Positions 19,362-28,547 of a stretch of DNA of 64,000 bases are shown in pieces. The notes under the pieces are model-generated. The model did no database searches and had not been told where the DNA came from. It was given only the letters and a program-made list of their open reading frames with translations. Numbering within the stretch: position 1 is the first letter of the stretch; the number at the start of each line of letters is the position of its first letter. The stretch comes from Xanthomonas fragariae. GTDB lineage: Bacteria > Pseudomonadota > Gammaproteobacteria > Xanthomonadales > Xanthomonadaceae. The stretch covers positions 2,914,001 through 2,978,000 of the forward strand of contig NZ_CP071955.1 in the NCBI RefSeq assembly GCF_017603965.1, read 5' to 3'. The position numbers and the translations under genes are program-made.

Positions 19362-19970
19362 TTATCCCGGAATCAACGTCTGAATCACATGCTCGACATA
19401 GGACTCGAACTCTTCGCGGGCCTGCTTGGGTTGCTGCAGTTGCAGCGAGAGTTGCAGGAAGCCGACGTAGGCGGCATAGGCCAGGCGGGCACGGTGTTGG
19501 GCGTCGGTGCGGGTGAGGCCGGCCTGGCGAAATGAGGCGATCAGGTAGTCGAGGCGGCGTTGCGAGACGCGGTCGATGACCGGGCGCACGGCCGGGTGGT
19601 CAAGGGCCTTGAGCAGTTCGCTGTAGATGACATGCGGTTTGACTTCGTGCGCGACCAGTTGAAACAGCGCACGCAGGCGGGCGCTCGGGTCGGGGACGTC
19701 TTCCAGGCTGCCAAAGACTTCCTCCTGTTCAAAGATTTCCCAGCGTTCCAGGGCTGCCTGCAGCAATGCATCGCGCGAGGGAAAGTGCCAATAAAAGCTG
19801 CCTTTGGTGACGCCGAGCCGGCGCGCGAGTGGCTCCACTGCAACCGCGCCGACGCCTTGTTCGGCGATCAGGTCCAGTGCGGCCTGTGCCCAATCGTCCG
19901 CGCGGAGGCGGTTGCCACGACCAGAACTGGCGCGGGGCATGGTAAGGCTGGAGTCGGTGATGTCGTTCAT
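19362..19970 (-). CDS. TetR/AcrR family transcriptional regulator
   Basis: A 202-residue TetR-type repressor. The helix-turn-helix lies in ALDLIAEQGVGAVAVEPLARRLGVTKGSFYWHF at about residues 33-65, followed by SRDALLQAALERWE. The ligand domain is C-terminal. The start at 19970 (MNDITDSS..) is used because upstream in-frame codons extend into the divergent promoter region. It is divergent from the hydrolase-fadE pair, the usual arrangement for an acyl-CoA or fatty-acid responsive TetR controlling beta-oxidation genes; this role is inferred from context. Confidence 0.88.
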   Translation of the reverse strand: MNDITDSSLTMPRASSGRGNRLRADDWAQAALDLIAEQGVGAVAVEPLARRLGVTKGSFYWHFPSRDALLQAALERWEIFEQEEVFGSLEDVPDPSARLRALFQLVAHEVKPHVIYSELLKALDHPAVRPVIDRVSQRRLDYLIASFRQAGLTRTDAQHRARLAYAAYVGFLQLSLQLQQPKQAREEFESYVEHVIQTLIPG

Positions 19971-20105
19971 GGAGCGATTTAACCATACGCTCGGGTCAGT
20001 TGCAGTATGCATCACACAATCGACACATAAGCACAGCGATTCAATAGCTTAACCGGCCATACCACTGAGTATTGACAGCCGTCGGGCGCATCCATACTAT
20101 TAGGT

Positions 20106-20837
20106 ATGTTAACATCCCCATCCAGACTTGCCCACACTGCGTGCGTGTGCAGCGCTAGCGAAGCGGTGCTTGTCGTGTCGGTGCAAGGTGCGGAACATGC
20201 GCCGTCGGTGCTGCTGGCGCATGGAGCTGGGCAGAGGCGACACGTGTGGGAGGCCACGTCGACTGCGCTTGCACAAATGCGCTGCCCGAGCTTGTTCGGC
20301 GCGATATTGGTCGACATCACACCGCGCGGGGATACCAAGGATGTGGAACGCATTCTGCGCTTCACGACCGCGCTCCCGGACGGCCTCGCGCCCCTCGATG
20401 CGCCTGCAGATGCGATTGCCGCTTACATGCCGCATCGTCCTCACAAGACGACAACCCACCTGCAGGCCTTGTTGCAACAGCCCGCCGATACACGTTGGCA
20501 GTGGCATGGACACCTGCGCCTAGTCGATGAGCTAACGGGACAGGATGCGCAGATTCAGCAGCACAGTTTACTGGAAGCTGCATCGCAGCTGCACTGGCCG
20601 ATGCTGCTAATCAGCTGTGGGCGCAGCGATCCGGTGACGCCAACCAACATCACCGAATTTTTGTCGATCGCGCCGCATGCGCAGCATGTGCATTCGTCCG
20701 ATGCCACGCCCATGCTGGCCGGCGGCGACAACGAAGCGTTTACTGCCACCGTGTTGCATTATCTGGACGCACATCCCTCCGTTGGCACCATCGCAGCGTC
20801 CACTATTACCGAGCCTGTCACTGGAGCAAGACCATGA
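20106..20837 (+). CDS. Alpha/beta-hydrolase relative with lost catalytic residues (internal deletion)
   Basis: The open frame is intact (243 residues) but the enzyme core is not. The N-terminal part shows LLAHGAGQ with RHVWEATSTALA, then RCPS is joined directly to LFGAILVDITPRGD. In related hydrolases about 50-60 residues carrying the GxSxG nucleophile elbow lie between these segments, and no such motif is present here. The usual histidine segment (DATHMVAGD-like) reads DATPMLAGGD, so the catalytic His is also gone. The gene overlaps fadE by ATGA. It is probably a non-functional remnant kept for translational coupling to fadE, or a non-catalytic protein. The family call is good; activity is doubtful. 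Confidence 0.7.
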   Translation: MLTSPSRLAHTACVCSASEAVLVVSVQGAEHAPSVLLAHGAGQRRHVWEATSTALAQMRCPSLFGAILVDITPRGDTKDVERILRFTTALPDGLAPLDAPADAIAAYMPHRPHKTTTHLQALLQQPADTRWQWHGHLRLVDELTGQDAQIQQHSLLEAASQLHWPMLLISCGRSDPVTPTNITEFLSIAPHAQHVHSSDATPMLAGGDNEAFTATVLHYLDAHPSVGTIAASTITEPVTGARP

Positions 20838-23308
20838 GCATCGTTGCACCGTTCCTTCTCGTCATCCTGGCGGCGGGCATCGCTGCCTACCACCGCATGC
20901 GCCTTGCCACCTGGGTTGCCCTGAGCGCCTGTGTGTTGGTGGCATGCTGGTTGCTGGGTGCCAATCTCATCGCCACCATCGTCGCTACCGTGCTAGTGGT
21001 GCTGGTATCGGCGCCAGTGCTGCTGCCGTTCCTGCGCAAGCCGCTGCTGACCACGCCGCTGATGGGCTTTTTCCGCAAGGTGTTGCCGCCGCTGTCGCAG
21101 ACCGAACGCATCGCGCTGGAAACCGGTTCGGTGGGTTTCGAAGGCGAGCTGTTCACCGGTGATCCAGATTGGCAGAAGTTGCTGAACTATCCCAAGCCGC
21201 AACTGACCGCCGAAGAACAGGCGTTCCTGGATGGCCCGGTCGAAGAGCTGTGCAAGATGATCAACGACTGGGAAATCACTCACGTCTACGCCGATCTGCC
21301 GCCGGAGCTATGGGACTTCATCAAGAAGAACAAGTTCTTCGGCATGATCATTCCCAAGCAGTATGGCGGCTTGGGTTTCAGCGCACTGGCACATCACAAG
21401 GTGATCCAGAAGCTGTCCTCGATCTCCAGTGTGGTGAGCTCCACCGTGGGTGTGCCGAATTCGCTCGGGCCGGGTGAGTTGCTGCTGCATTACGGCACGC
21501 CGGAACAGAAGGACTATTACCTGCCGCGTCTGGCCATTGGTGCGGAAGTGCCATGTTTCGGCCTGACCGGCCCGTTTGCCGGTTCGGATGCGACCTCGAT
21601 TCCCGACTACGGCATCGTGTGCAAGGGCGAATGGAATGGCGCCAACGTACTCGGCGTCAAGCTCACCTTCGACAAGCGCTATATCACCCTGGCCCCGGTG
21701 GCCTCGCTGATCGGTCTGGCGTTTCGCGCCTACGATCCGGAGGGTCTGATCGGCGACACGAAGGACATCGGCATCACCCTGGCGCTGCTGCCGCGCGATA
21801 CCCCGGGGGTGGAGATCGGGCGTCGCCATTTCCCACTGAATTCGCCGTTCCAGAACGGCCCGATCCATGGCGAGGAAGTGTTCATCCCACTGAGCCAGTT
21901 GATCGGCGGCGTGGAAATGGTCGGCAAGGGCTGGAATATGCTCAACGAGTGTCTGGCAGTGGGTCGTTCGATCACCTTGCCCTCCACGGCCAGCGGCAGT
22001 AGCAAGTCCGCTGCAGTGGTGACCGGTGCGTATGCGCGCATACGCAAGCAGTTCGGTCTATCGGTCGGTCGTTTCGAAGGTGTGGAAGAAGCGCTAGCAC
22101 GTATCGGTGGCAAGGCTTATGCAATCAGTGCGCTGTCGCAGGCGACGGCGGCGGCAGTGGACCGTGGCGACGTGCCATCGGTGCCATCGGCGATCGCCAA
22201 GTACCACTGCACCACCATGGGCCGCGAAGTGGTCAGCGACATGATGGACGTGATCGGCGGCAAGGGCATTATCTTGGGGCCGCGCAATTTCGCCGGCCGT
22301 GCCTGGCAGGCTGCGCCGATCGGGGTGACCGTGGAAGGCGCCAACATCATGACCCGCAGTTTGCTGATCTTCGGCCAAGGCGCGATCCTGTGCCATCCAT
22401 GGGTCATGAAGGAAATGAAGGCGGCGCAGGATCCGGATACGCGTCGTGGCCTGGAAGAGTTCGACCAGAGCGTGTTCGGACATATCCGCTTCGGTATCTC
22501 CAACGCGGTGCGTTCGTTCTGGTTCGGCATCACCGGTGCACGCATCGGTGCCGCACCGGGCGATGCGTACACGCGGCGGTTCTTCCGCAAGCTGGATCGT
22601 TATTCGGCCAACCTGGCGCTGATGGCAGACGTGTCGATGCTGATGCTTGGCGGCAAGCTCAAGTTCAAGGAGTCGTTGTCGGGCCGTCTGGGCGATGTGC
22701 TGAGCCACATTTACCTGACCAGCGCGATGCTCAAGCGATACCACGACGAAGGTGCACCGGCGACCGATCAGCCGTTGCTGGCGTGGGCCTTCCACGACAG
22801 CGTGCAAAAGATCGAAACCGCGCTGTCTGCTGCCCTGCGTAATTTTCCGATCCGTCCGGTAGGTTGGTTGATGTGGATATTGATCTTTCCGCTGGGCCGT
22901 CGCGCCGAAGCGCCGGGTGACCGTCTGGGACATCGGGTGGCATCGATCCTGATGACACCCAACGAGGCGCGCGATCGTCTTGGTCAGGGCGTGTTCCTGA
23001 CTCCATGCGCCAACAATCCGGGTGGACGTATCGCCAGCTACCTGACCAAGGCCGTGATGGCCGAGCCGGTGGAGCGCAAGTTCCTGAAAGCGCTCAAGAG
23101 CAAGGGTATCCAGGCGTTGGAGTTCCCGGCGCAGCTGGACGAGGCCGTAGCCGAAGGCGTGATCAACACGGAAGAACGCAAGTTACTGGAAGAGTTGCGC
23201 GAGATAATGATGGATACCATCACCGTCGACGACTTCGATCCGCACGAGTTGCGTGCCGCCAGCCATTACGACAAGACGCAGGTACAGCAGCCGCGCGAAG
23301 CGGCCTGA
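20834..23308 (+). CDS. fadE: Acyl-CoA dehydrogenase (FadE type)
   Basis: An 824-residue FadE. Two N-terminal membrane segments (residues ~3-60) precede a conserved EAGSV-like region (LETGSVGFEGELFTGDPDW). The dehydrogenase core contains WDFIKKNKFFGMIIPKQYGGLGF, CFGLTGPFAGSDATSIPD and TVEGANIMTRSLLIFGQGA, with the long FadE-specific C-terminal extension. It performs the first, FAD-dependent step of fatty-acid beta-oxidation. It is translationally coupled to the degenerate hydrolase gene and lies divergent from a TetR gene. A perfect palindrome follows as terminator. Confidence 0.94.
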   Translation: MSIVAPFLLVILAAGIAAYHRMRLATWVALSACVLVACWLLGANLIATIVATVLVVLVSAPVLLPFLRKPLLTTPLMGFFRKVLPPLSQTERIALETGSVGFEGELFTGDPDWQKLLNYPKPQLTAEEQAFLDGPVEELCKMINDWEITHVYADLPPELWDFIKKNKFFGMIIPKQYGGLGFSALAHHKVIQKLSSISSVVSSTVGVPNSLGPGELLLHYGTPEQKDYYLPRLAIGAEVPCFGLTGPFAGSDATSIPDYGIVCKGEWNGANVLGVKLTFDKRYITLAPVASLIGLAFRAYDPEGLIGDTKDIGITLALLPRDTPGVEIGRRHFPLNSPFQNGPIHGEEVFIPLSQLIGGVEMVGKGWNMLNECLAVGRSITLPSTASGSSKSAAVVTGAYARIRKQFGLSVGRFEGVEEALARIGGKAYAISALSQATAAAVDRGDVPSVPSAIAKYHCTTMGREVVSDMMDVIGGKGIILGPRNFAGRAWQAAPIGVTVEGANIMTRSLLIFGQGAILCHPWVMKEMKAAQDPDTRRGLEEFDQSVFGHIRFGISNAVRSFWFGITGARIGAAPGDAYTRRFFRKLDRYSANLALMADVSMLMLGGKLKFKESLSGRLGDVLSHIYLTSAMLKRYHDEGAPATDQPLLAWAFHDSVQKIETALSAALRNFPIRPVGWLMWILIFPLGRRAEAPGDRLGHRVASILMTPNEARDRLGQGVFLTPCANNPGGRIASYLTKAVMAEPVERKFLKALKSKGIQALEFPAQLDEAVAEGVINTEERKLLEELREIMMDTITVDDFDPHELRAASHYDKTQVQQPREAA

Positions 23309-23335
23309 GCCAGCGGTCTGAGTTAGTCAGGTAGA

Positions 23336-23375
23336 CCAACGCAAACGGCGAGCTTCAGCTCGCCGTTTGCGTTGG
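23336..23375. terminator. Perfect 18-bp-arm hairpin after fadE
   Basis: CCAACGCAAACGGCGAGC pairs completely with its inverse across a TTCA tetraloop. No long T-run follows, so termination may be weaker or Rho-assisted. It lies 28 bp after fadE. Confidence 0.65.
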
Positions 23376-23472
23376 TGCCGCTGCAAGGTGCTGCATGGCG
23401 ATGCAGGAGGCGGCGCATGCGCGCAAGCAAGACGGCAGCGTTCGTCCAGCGATAACCGGCTGCGCACTACGA

Positions 23473-23832
23473 TCAAATCGACAGCGGCAACCACACCAAT
23501 GCCAAGGCGATCGACGCCGGCAGCGCCTGCACAAAGAAGATGCGGCGATTGACGCTATAAGCGCCGTAGCAACCTGCCGCTACCACGCAGACCAGGAAGA
23601 AGCTCAGCACGTCGGTACGTGCGGCTAGCGCGCCCCAGAATAGCCCCGCAGCCAGGAAGCCGTTGTAGAGGCCCTGGTTGGCTGCCAGTACACGGCTGGC
23701 CTGCGCCTTTTCGGGGGTGTTGCGGAAGGTCTTTAAGCCCAGTGGGAGCGTCCACAGCACCATTTCCAGCAACAGGATGTAGACGTGTAACAGTGCGACG
23801 CACAGACCGGCAACGATGGCGAACGGAGACAT
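23473..23832 (-). CDS. DUF1304 membrane protein
   Basis: A 119-residue protein with four hydrophobic helices. Family marks are HVYILLLEMVLWT near residue 16, NQGLYNGFLAAGLFWG near residue 52 and FFVQALPASIALALVWL at the end. This is the DUF1304 pattern; its function is not known. The 3' end faces the fadE terminator, and a full copy of the dispersed repeat lies about 110 bp upstream. Confidence 0.85.
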   Translation of the reverse strand: MSPFAIVAGLCVALLHVYILLLEMVLWTLPLGLKTFRNTPEKAQASRVLAANQGLYNGFLAAGLFWGALAARTDVLSFFLVCVVAAGCYGAYSVNRRIFFVQALPASIALALVWLPLSI

Positions 23833-23942
23833 GGCAGAGAGATGTGGTGACTGTGGCCGCTAGCATAGCCGCCATTGCGATCGCGCTGCTCAACGCGGCC
23901 AGTCACGTGCCGCGCGGTCGCGAGTGATGTCCAACAGCACTT

Positions 23943-24086
23943 AGAACGGCTAACAAAACGTAGGAAGCAGTCGTCAGGTGGGTGCTCACGGCGCGCAGAA
24001 ACCGGAGTGTACGCGTGGTACATGCCGATTCCGAGCACCGGCCGCGCCCGCCTGGCGGTGAGCGCAGTCGTTTTGTTAGCCTCTCT
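23943..24086 (+). repeat. Dispersed ~145-bp inverted repeat family, copy A
   Basis: Ends are AGAACGGCTAACAAAACG and CGTTTTGTTAGCCTCTCT, nearly perfect inverted repeats. The interior is also an imperfect palindrome with a shared core (GTGTACGCG, TACATGCCGATTCCGAGCA, CCTGGCGGTGAGCGCAGTCG). Related copies are at 6065, 35162, 39234, 60320 and 61406. No coding capacity is seen. The right end coincides with the stop codon of the transporter relic. Confidence 0.88.
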
Positions 24087-24500
24087 CAGAACAACAACAA
24101 GGTCGCCATGAAGACCTCATACACCACCGGCAAAAACACCGGCCGCAGATAACGGCTGACCAACGCACCGTACACGGTTACAGCAGCAACATGATCAGGA
24201 AGGTGCCAGTAAACAGCACCTGCAGCGTGAAGTCCTTGGGCGGCATGCCATGCGCAGCGAAGAACGCGATTATTCCGGGAGGTAAAAAGCACCTCCATAT
24301 CGTCCGAGGCACCCATCGCCGCGCGCGCAGGGCGCAGCACGTAGTCACCGCTGAGCAGGCATAAAGAAGTGCAGGAACACCCATGCCGGCGGCGGCGAGT
24401 GCGCACTGCCACGCCCAGAAGGCCGGCCGCAGAGCGCGGCAGAGACGGGCTGGCCATCGTGTAACGGGCGCCCGCATAAACGAGCCTGACAGCCAAAGAC
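24087..24500 (-). pseudogene. Transporter N-terminal remnant (MFS / NTP-exchange type)
   Basis: Reading on the minus strand across frames gives LCLLSGDYVLRPARAAMGAS, then TLQVLFTGTFLIMLLL and, after a frameshift near 24180, VTVYGALVSRYLRPVFLPVV and FMATLLLF. The order resembles the first helices of MFS-type transporters with a YYVLRPxRxxMG motif. The frame stops exactly where repeat copy A begins, so everything downstream has been lost at that junction. 24501-24783 holds no recognisable gene. The family is inferred from short motifs. Confidence 0.45.
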
Positions 24501-24783
24501 AGGGCAGCAGCAGCACTCGCGAAACAAGCGCGCGAGTTATCCCATGCGGAGCACCACCAGCGCCCGCCGCAGGACGCTGCGGGGTAGATCGTGCGGCGAT
24601 GCAGCACGCCGCTTGCCGCCACCTCCGCACAGGACAGGCGAGGAGCCAGGCTCGGAACGCTCGATTTCTGATCCCAGAATCGTCAATAGGATCAATACGA
24701 TGCCCATTCATTTTCTGGCAGTTTGTGCTATTGCGAAGCGCGGCGCTAGAATCGCTGGAGACAGCGGAACGGGCGGGACAACC

Positions 24784-26163
24784 ATGACAGAAATGCGCAG
24801 GCGCCGACGGTTCCGACCGTTGGCCATCGGGCTGCTTGGGGCATTGCTGCCTCTTGCCCTCTCTTCCACCGCGCAGATACCTGCGCCGGCTGCCTCTACG
24901 CTGCAGCCGGCCACCGCGACACAGCCGCATACCGCGCCGTTGCCCTATCGCACATCGCTGGCGGCCAGCAAAGTGTTGGCGCCGGCCACAGGCTTCGGTG
25001 TGGCGGCCTTCGAGTCGATGGCAGAACAGCTGACCTACGGTAACCGCGTGCCCGGCATGGCGATGGCGATCGTGCAGGGCGGCAAGGTGCTCAGCGCTCG
25101 CGGTTATGGCGTTACCGATGTCAACCATCCGCAGCCTGTCGATGGCCACACCGTGTTCCGCCTCGCCTCGCTGTCCAAGGCTTTTGCCGGCACCATGGCC
25201 GGGCTGCTGGTCAACGATGGTGTGCTGCGTTGGGACAGCAAGGTGATCGACTACGTGCCTGGCTTCCAGCTCAGCGACAGCGCCGCCACCCGTCGACTCA
25301 CCGTCGCCGAGGTGCTAAGCCATCGCGTCGGGCTGACCCGCAATGCCTACGACCGCGATATCGAATCCAACGTCGACTATTACTCCCTCAGCCACAAACT
25401 CTCGGCCGCACCGCTGCGCTGCGCGCCGGGCGATTGCTATGCGTATCAGAACGTTGCCTTCAGCCTGGTCGGCGATGTGGTATTTGCAGCCTCCGGTAGC
25501 TTCTACGAGCAGTCGGTGGAACGCCGCATTTTCAAGCCGCTGGGCATGAACGATGCGAGCATGGGTCTGGCCGGCATCCAGGCCAGCCCGCATTGGGCGC
25601 GCCCGCATGTGCGCAATCGCAACGGCTGGGTGTCGCTGACGCCTAAACCGACCTACTACCGTCTTGCGCCCGCCGCAGGCGTCAACGCCAGCGCCAGCGA
25701 CATGGCGCAGTGGTTGCTTGCACACACCGGCCACCGCACCGACGTGCTGCCCGCGCCACTGCTGGCAACGTTGCATGCTCCTCTGATCTCCACGCCGGGA
25801 GAAATGCGATCGGGCTGGCGGCATGAGCGCGTAGATGCCGCCAGCTACGCGCTGGGCTGGCGCGTATTCGATTACGCCGGCCATCAGGTGGTCTTCCATG
25901 CCGGTGCGGTGCAAGGCTATCGCGGCCTCGTCGCGCTGCTGCCCGAGCGCGATCTGGGTATCGCAATCTTATGGAACGGCGAAAGCGGCCTGCCCTCCGG
26001 CATGCTGCCGACAATTCTGGACCGCGCACTTGGCCTGCCGACCAAGCGCTGGCTGGACATCGATGTGGACGGCGACTTCGGCAGCGAGAACATGCTGGCC
26101 GAGCGTCCTGATCCTGCCGGCAAGGGTGCCTCGTCCGGCAAGTCGGTTGCATCGCCGCGCTGA
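24784..26163 (+). CDS. Serine hydrolase, beta-lactamase/PBP4* family (class C-like)
   Basis: A 459-residue secreted protein with a signal peptide after a basic N-terminus (MTEMRRRRRF...). The active-site SxxK is in FRLASLSKAFAGT, the YxN motif is YAYQNVAFSLVG, and the HxG-type third motif is VVFHAGAVQGYRG. This is the layout of beta-lactamase/D-Ala-D-Ala carboxypeptidase-like esterases. Whether it is a peptidase, esterase or lactamase cannot be told. The C-terminus is Gly/Ser-rich. The ATG at 24784 is used because it starts the signal peptide. A good terminator follows at 26208. Confidence 0.9.
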   Translation: MTEMRRRRRFRPLAIGLLGALLPLALSSTAQIPAPAASTLQPATATQPHTAPLPYRTSLAASKVLAPATGFGVAAFESMAEQLTYGNRVPGMAMAIVQGGKVLSARGYGVTDVNHPQPVDGHTVFRLASLSKAFAGTMAGLLVNDGVLRWDSKVIDYVPGFQLSDSAATRRLTVAEVLSHRVGLTRNAYDRDIESNVDYYSLSHKLSAAPLRCAPGDCYAYQNVAFSLVGDVVFAASGSFYEQSVERRIFKPLGMNDASMGLAGIQASPHWARPHVRNRNGWVSLTPKPTYYRLAPAAGVNASASDMAQWLLAHTGHRTDVLPAPLLATLHAPLISTPGEMRSGWRHERVDAASYALGWRVFDYAGHQVVFHAGAVQGYRGLVALLPERDLGIAILWNGESGLPSGMLPTILDRALGLPTKRWLDIDVDGDFGSENMLAERPDPAGKGASSGKSVASPR

Positions 26164-26207
26164 GCTGGATAACGGCACTAGGCGCCGCGTCGCTGCGAAT
26201 GAAGACA

Positions 26208-26231
26208 AGGGCGACTTCGGTCGCCTTTTTT
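26208..26231 (+). terminator. Rho-independent terminator of the serine hydrolase gene
   Basis: GGGCGAC-TTCG-GTCGCC with a following run of six T, 45 bp after the stop codon. Confidence 0.85.
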
Positions 26232-26612
26232 GGGTTCGTACGGTCCGCGCGGCTGGTTTGCCGCCGGCAACGCTGTCAGCTGCAGCATGCTTGGATGGCC
26301 ATCCAAGTCAGATGGAATGCTGCTAGACGGCCCACGCGCGTGCTGTCTTTTTGTGCTGGCAATCCGTCCGCGACGACTGATCCACACAACTCGCGCGTTG
26401 TCTTGATCCAGCGGCATCAATGCCGCGCTTGAAAAAATCGGACCGTCCTAGCATGGCTGACATGGCTGGCAATGTTTGGCATGGCAGCGACCACGCCGAT
26501 CCAGAGCCAGAACGTGCGCGGCGACTCCTCTGAGTACAAGCCCCATCGTTGCGACCCGGATAACGCAGTTCTACAGCTGCCTCGAAAACCGCCAGACGGC
26601 TTGCTGCCAATA
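26232..26612. other. Gene-free stretch
   Basis: No convincing gene on either strand. Open frames here lack family motifs and ribosome-binding sites. It lies between two convergent terminators. Confidence 0.6.
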
Positions 26613-26650
26613 AAAAAGCTCCCTCCCCGCTGGGCGTCGGGGGGAGAGCT
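26613..26650 (-). terminator. Rho-independent terminator of the histone-like gene
   Basis: On the minus strand AGCTCTCCCCC pairs with GGGGAGGGAGCT and is followed by TTTTTTA. It lies about 30 bp beyond the stop codon at 26680. Confidence 0.8.
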
Positions 26651-26679
26651 CGATGTTTACGGCGATCGGGTATTACAGA

Positions 26680-27141
26680 TCAGATCAGCGGTGCCGGAGT
26701 TGCGGGCAGCGCGACCGGAGCGGCCTTCTTCTTGCGAGCAGCCGGCTTCTTCTTGGCGACCTTCTTTACAGCAGTCTTCTTTACAGCAGTCTTCTTTACA
26801 GCAGCCTTCTTGGTGGCTGACTTCTTGGTCACCTTCTTGGCAGTCTTCTTTACTGCTTTCTTAGCGGTCTTCTTTGCCGCCTTCTTCACTGCCTTCTTGG
26901 TCGCCTTCTTCGCAGTCTTCTTTACTGCTTTCTTAGCGGTCTTCTTGGTCGCTTTCTTTGCAGTTTTCTTCACTGCCTTTTTGGCGGTTGTCTTCTTGAC
27001 GGTTTTCTTGGCAGCAGCTTTCTTCACTGCCTTCTTGGCGGTTGCCTTTTTGGCGACCTTCTTGACTGCCTTCTTGGCGGCAGTCTTCTTCACTGCCTTT
27101 TTGGCAGTGGGTTTCTTTTTCGCAGCTTTTGCAGTGGCCAT
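26680..27141 (-). CDS. Histone H1-like lysine/alanine-rich DNA-binding protein
   Basis: A 153-residue protein composed almost entirely of KKAxKK/AAKKxVKK repeats (for example ATAKAAKKKPTAKKAVKK), with a Pro/Ala tail (APVALPATPAPLI). This matches bacterial H1-like proteins such as HctB or the AlgP C-terminus, which bind DNA and may compact the nucleoid or act as global regulators. The start ATG at 27141 follows a GAGGAG element. Repeat length is likely to vary between strains because the DNA itself is a degenerate tandem array. The upstream region carries a minus-strand terminator-like hairpin. Confidence 0.88.
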   Translation of the reverse strand: MATAKAAKKKPTAKKAVKKTAAKKAVKKVAKKATAKKAVKKAAAKKTVKKTTAKKAVKKTAKKATKKTAKKAVKKTAKKATKKAVKKAAKKTAKKAVKKTAKKVTKKSATKKAAVKKTAVKKTAVKKVAKKKPAARKKKAAPVALPATPAPLI

Positions 27142-27253
27142 GTAATTGGCTCCTCGTCAGTGAACTATGGAGGTGAAACGCCCAGTTGAAGCAACCTGTG
27201 ACGGCATGCCGTCGTCGGTAACCGTCCGCAGGTGATGCGCGACGGGACGGATA

Positions 27254-27286
27254 CAAAAACACCCGCATCGAACGGCGACACGGGTG
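27254..27286 (-). terminator. Terminator-like hairpin upstream of the histone-like gene
   Basis: On the minus strand CACCCG pairs with CGGGTG across a 15-base loop and is followed by TTTTTG, 113 bp before the histone-like start codon. It either ends an unseen short transcript or acts as a leader attenuator. Confidence 0.45.
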
Positions 27287-28096
27287 CGTGATCGGAACGA
27301 CAACTACTTTATTGGAGAGAAGCGAACCCGACTCCACCGTGGATGGCGCTTCGGTGGACATCTGGAACAAGCGTGTCGGCCTGATGTCGATTTTGCTTAC
27401 TCTCTTACGCAGCAATGTCTGCTGGGCGAAACCTAATCACGCTTTTTTTTACTGTCAACACTCTTTTGCATTTTTTTTTCAGCCAGCCATCCCAATGCAC
27501 CGCACTGAAGCAAGCAGAAGACACCGCGCACGGCCACGTACGTGCGACCGATGCAAGCGTCCATGCAACAGCGCTTTGGAAAAAGTGCTTCTTTTGCGCT
27601 GTTTTTTTCAAGCGATGCAACGACCTACGCGTTTGAGCGCTACGTCGACACGCAGCCAAGGCGCGTGTCGACGCATTGCTCGCTGCCTGTCCGATAGATG
27701 AAAAATTTTTATCCGACAACTGCGCTTCCGGCGTCGCACAAGCAAAAATGCGCAAACTTGTTGAGACGTTTGATCGCCACGCGCGCGTACACGTACACGA
27801 CTCAAAGCATGCATCGCGCCTCGTGTTGGATGATCGATGCAGGCAATGCAGCACGACCGTTTCACTGCGCGTACGTAAGATCCTCACGAGTGACTCACGT
27901 CAGAAATCCGGCGCCTCTGCGTGCAGGCGTCATCGAAAGATCTTTTGATCGTTGTTACCAACGCACACCGCCCGCTGCTTCACCGCCGATCGCATCGATG
28001 TCGACTGGCCGACAGCATGCACGCATCACTTTTGGACTCGACCGCTTGATCGCCATCGCCGAACCGACACCGCATCCTGCCAGCGACATCGCACCC
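27287..28096. other. Long gene-free, T-rich intergenic region
   Basis: About 800 bp with no protein gene that I can support. It has unusually long T-tracts for this genome (8-9 T at about 27443 and 27470), and lower GC. A 7-bp stem joins 27369-27375 (AAGCGTG) with 27438-27444 (CACGCTT) directly ahead of an eight-T run, which could end a short RNA. Confidence 0.5.
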
Positions 28097-28126
28097 AAAA
28101 AAATGGCCGCTCTGAAAGCGGCCATC
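28097..28126 (-). terminator. Rho-independent terminator of gcvH
   Basis: On the minus strand ATGGCCGCTTTCAGAGCGGCCAT is followed by TTTTTTT, about 25 bp after the gcvH stop. Confidence 0.88.
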
Positions 28127-28151
28127 GTTATCTGCGGCGGACGACGCCAGG

Positions 28152-28547
28152 TCAGTGTTCGTCGTCTTCGAGCAACTCGGCGTAGTCGTCGGGCGACAGC
28201 AGATCGTTGAGCTGTTCCTTGTCGTCGAGTTCGACCACGAAGATCCAGCCCTCGCCATATGCATCTTCGTTGATGGTTTCCGGAGTGTCGCTCAGCGCGC
28301 TGTTGACCTCGACGACAGTACCGCTGACCGGGCTGTAGACGTCGGAGGCGGCCTTGACCGATTCCACCACCGCCGCGCCGTTGCCGACCTGCACAGTGTC
28401 GCCGACGCCCGGCAGTTCGACGTAGACCAAGTCGCCCAGCAAGCTCTGCGCGTGGTCGGAAATGCCGACGGTCACGCGGCCGTTGCTTTCGAGGCGGGCC
28501 CACTCGTGGGATTTGAGGAACTTGAGGTCGCCAGGAATCTCGCGCAT
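28152..28547 (-). CDS. gcvH: Glycine cleavage system H protein
   Basis: A 131-residue lipoyl carrier of the glycine cleavage complex. The lipoylation site is Lys65 in [15 protein letters not shown]. The N-terminus [20 protein letters not shown] and the segment ELPGVGDTV are typical. It shuttles the methylamine intermediate between the P, T and L proteins. It lies downstream of gcvT on the same strand with a 144-bp gap and has its own strong terminator. Confidence 0.95.
   Translation of the reverse strand: MREIPGDLKFLKSHEWARLESNGRVTVGISDHAQSLLGDLVYVELPGVGDTVQVGNGAAVVESVKAASDVYSPVSGTVVEVNSALSDTPETINEDAYGEGWIFVVELDDKEQLNDLLSPDDYAELLEDDEH

Noticed and set aside
26732..27145. Antisense Phe/Leu/Val-rich frame across the histone-like gene that looks like a multi-helix membrane protein
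   Set aside because: It is the complement of AAG/GCC repeats of the lysine-rich protein; the sense strand has a start, ribosome-binding site and terminator.
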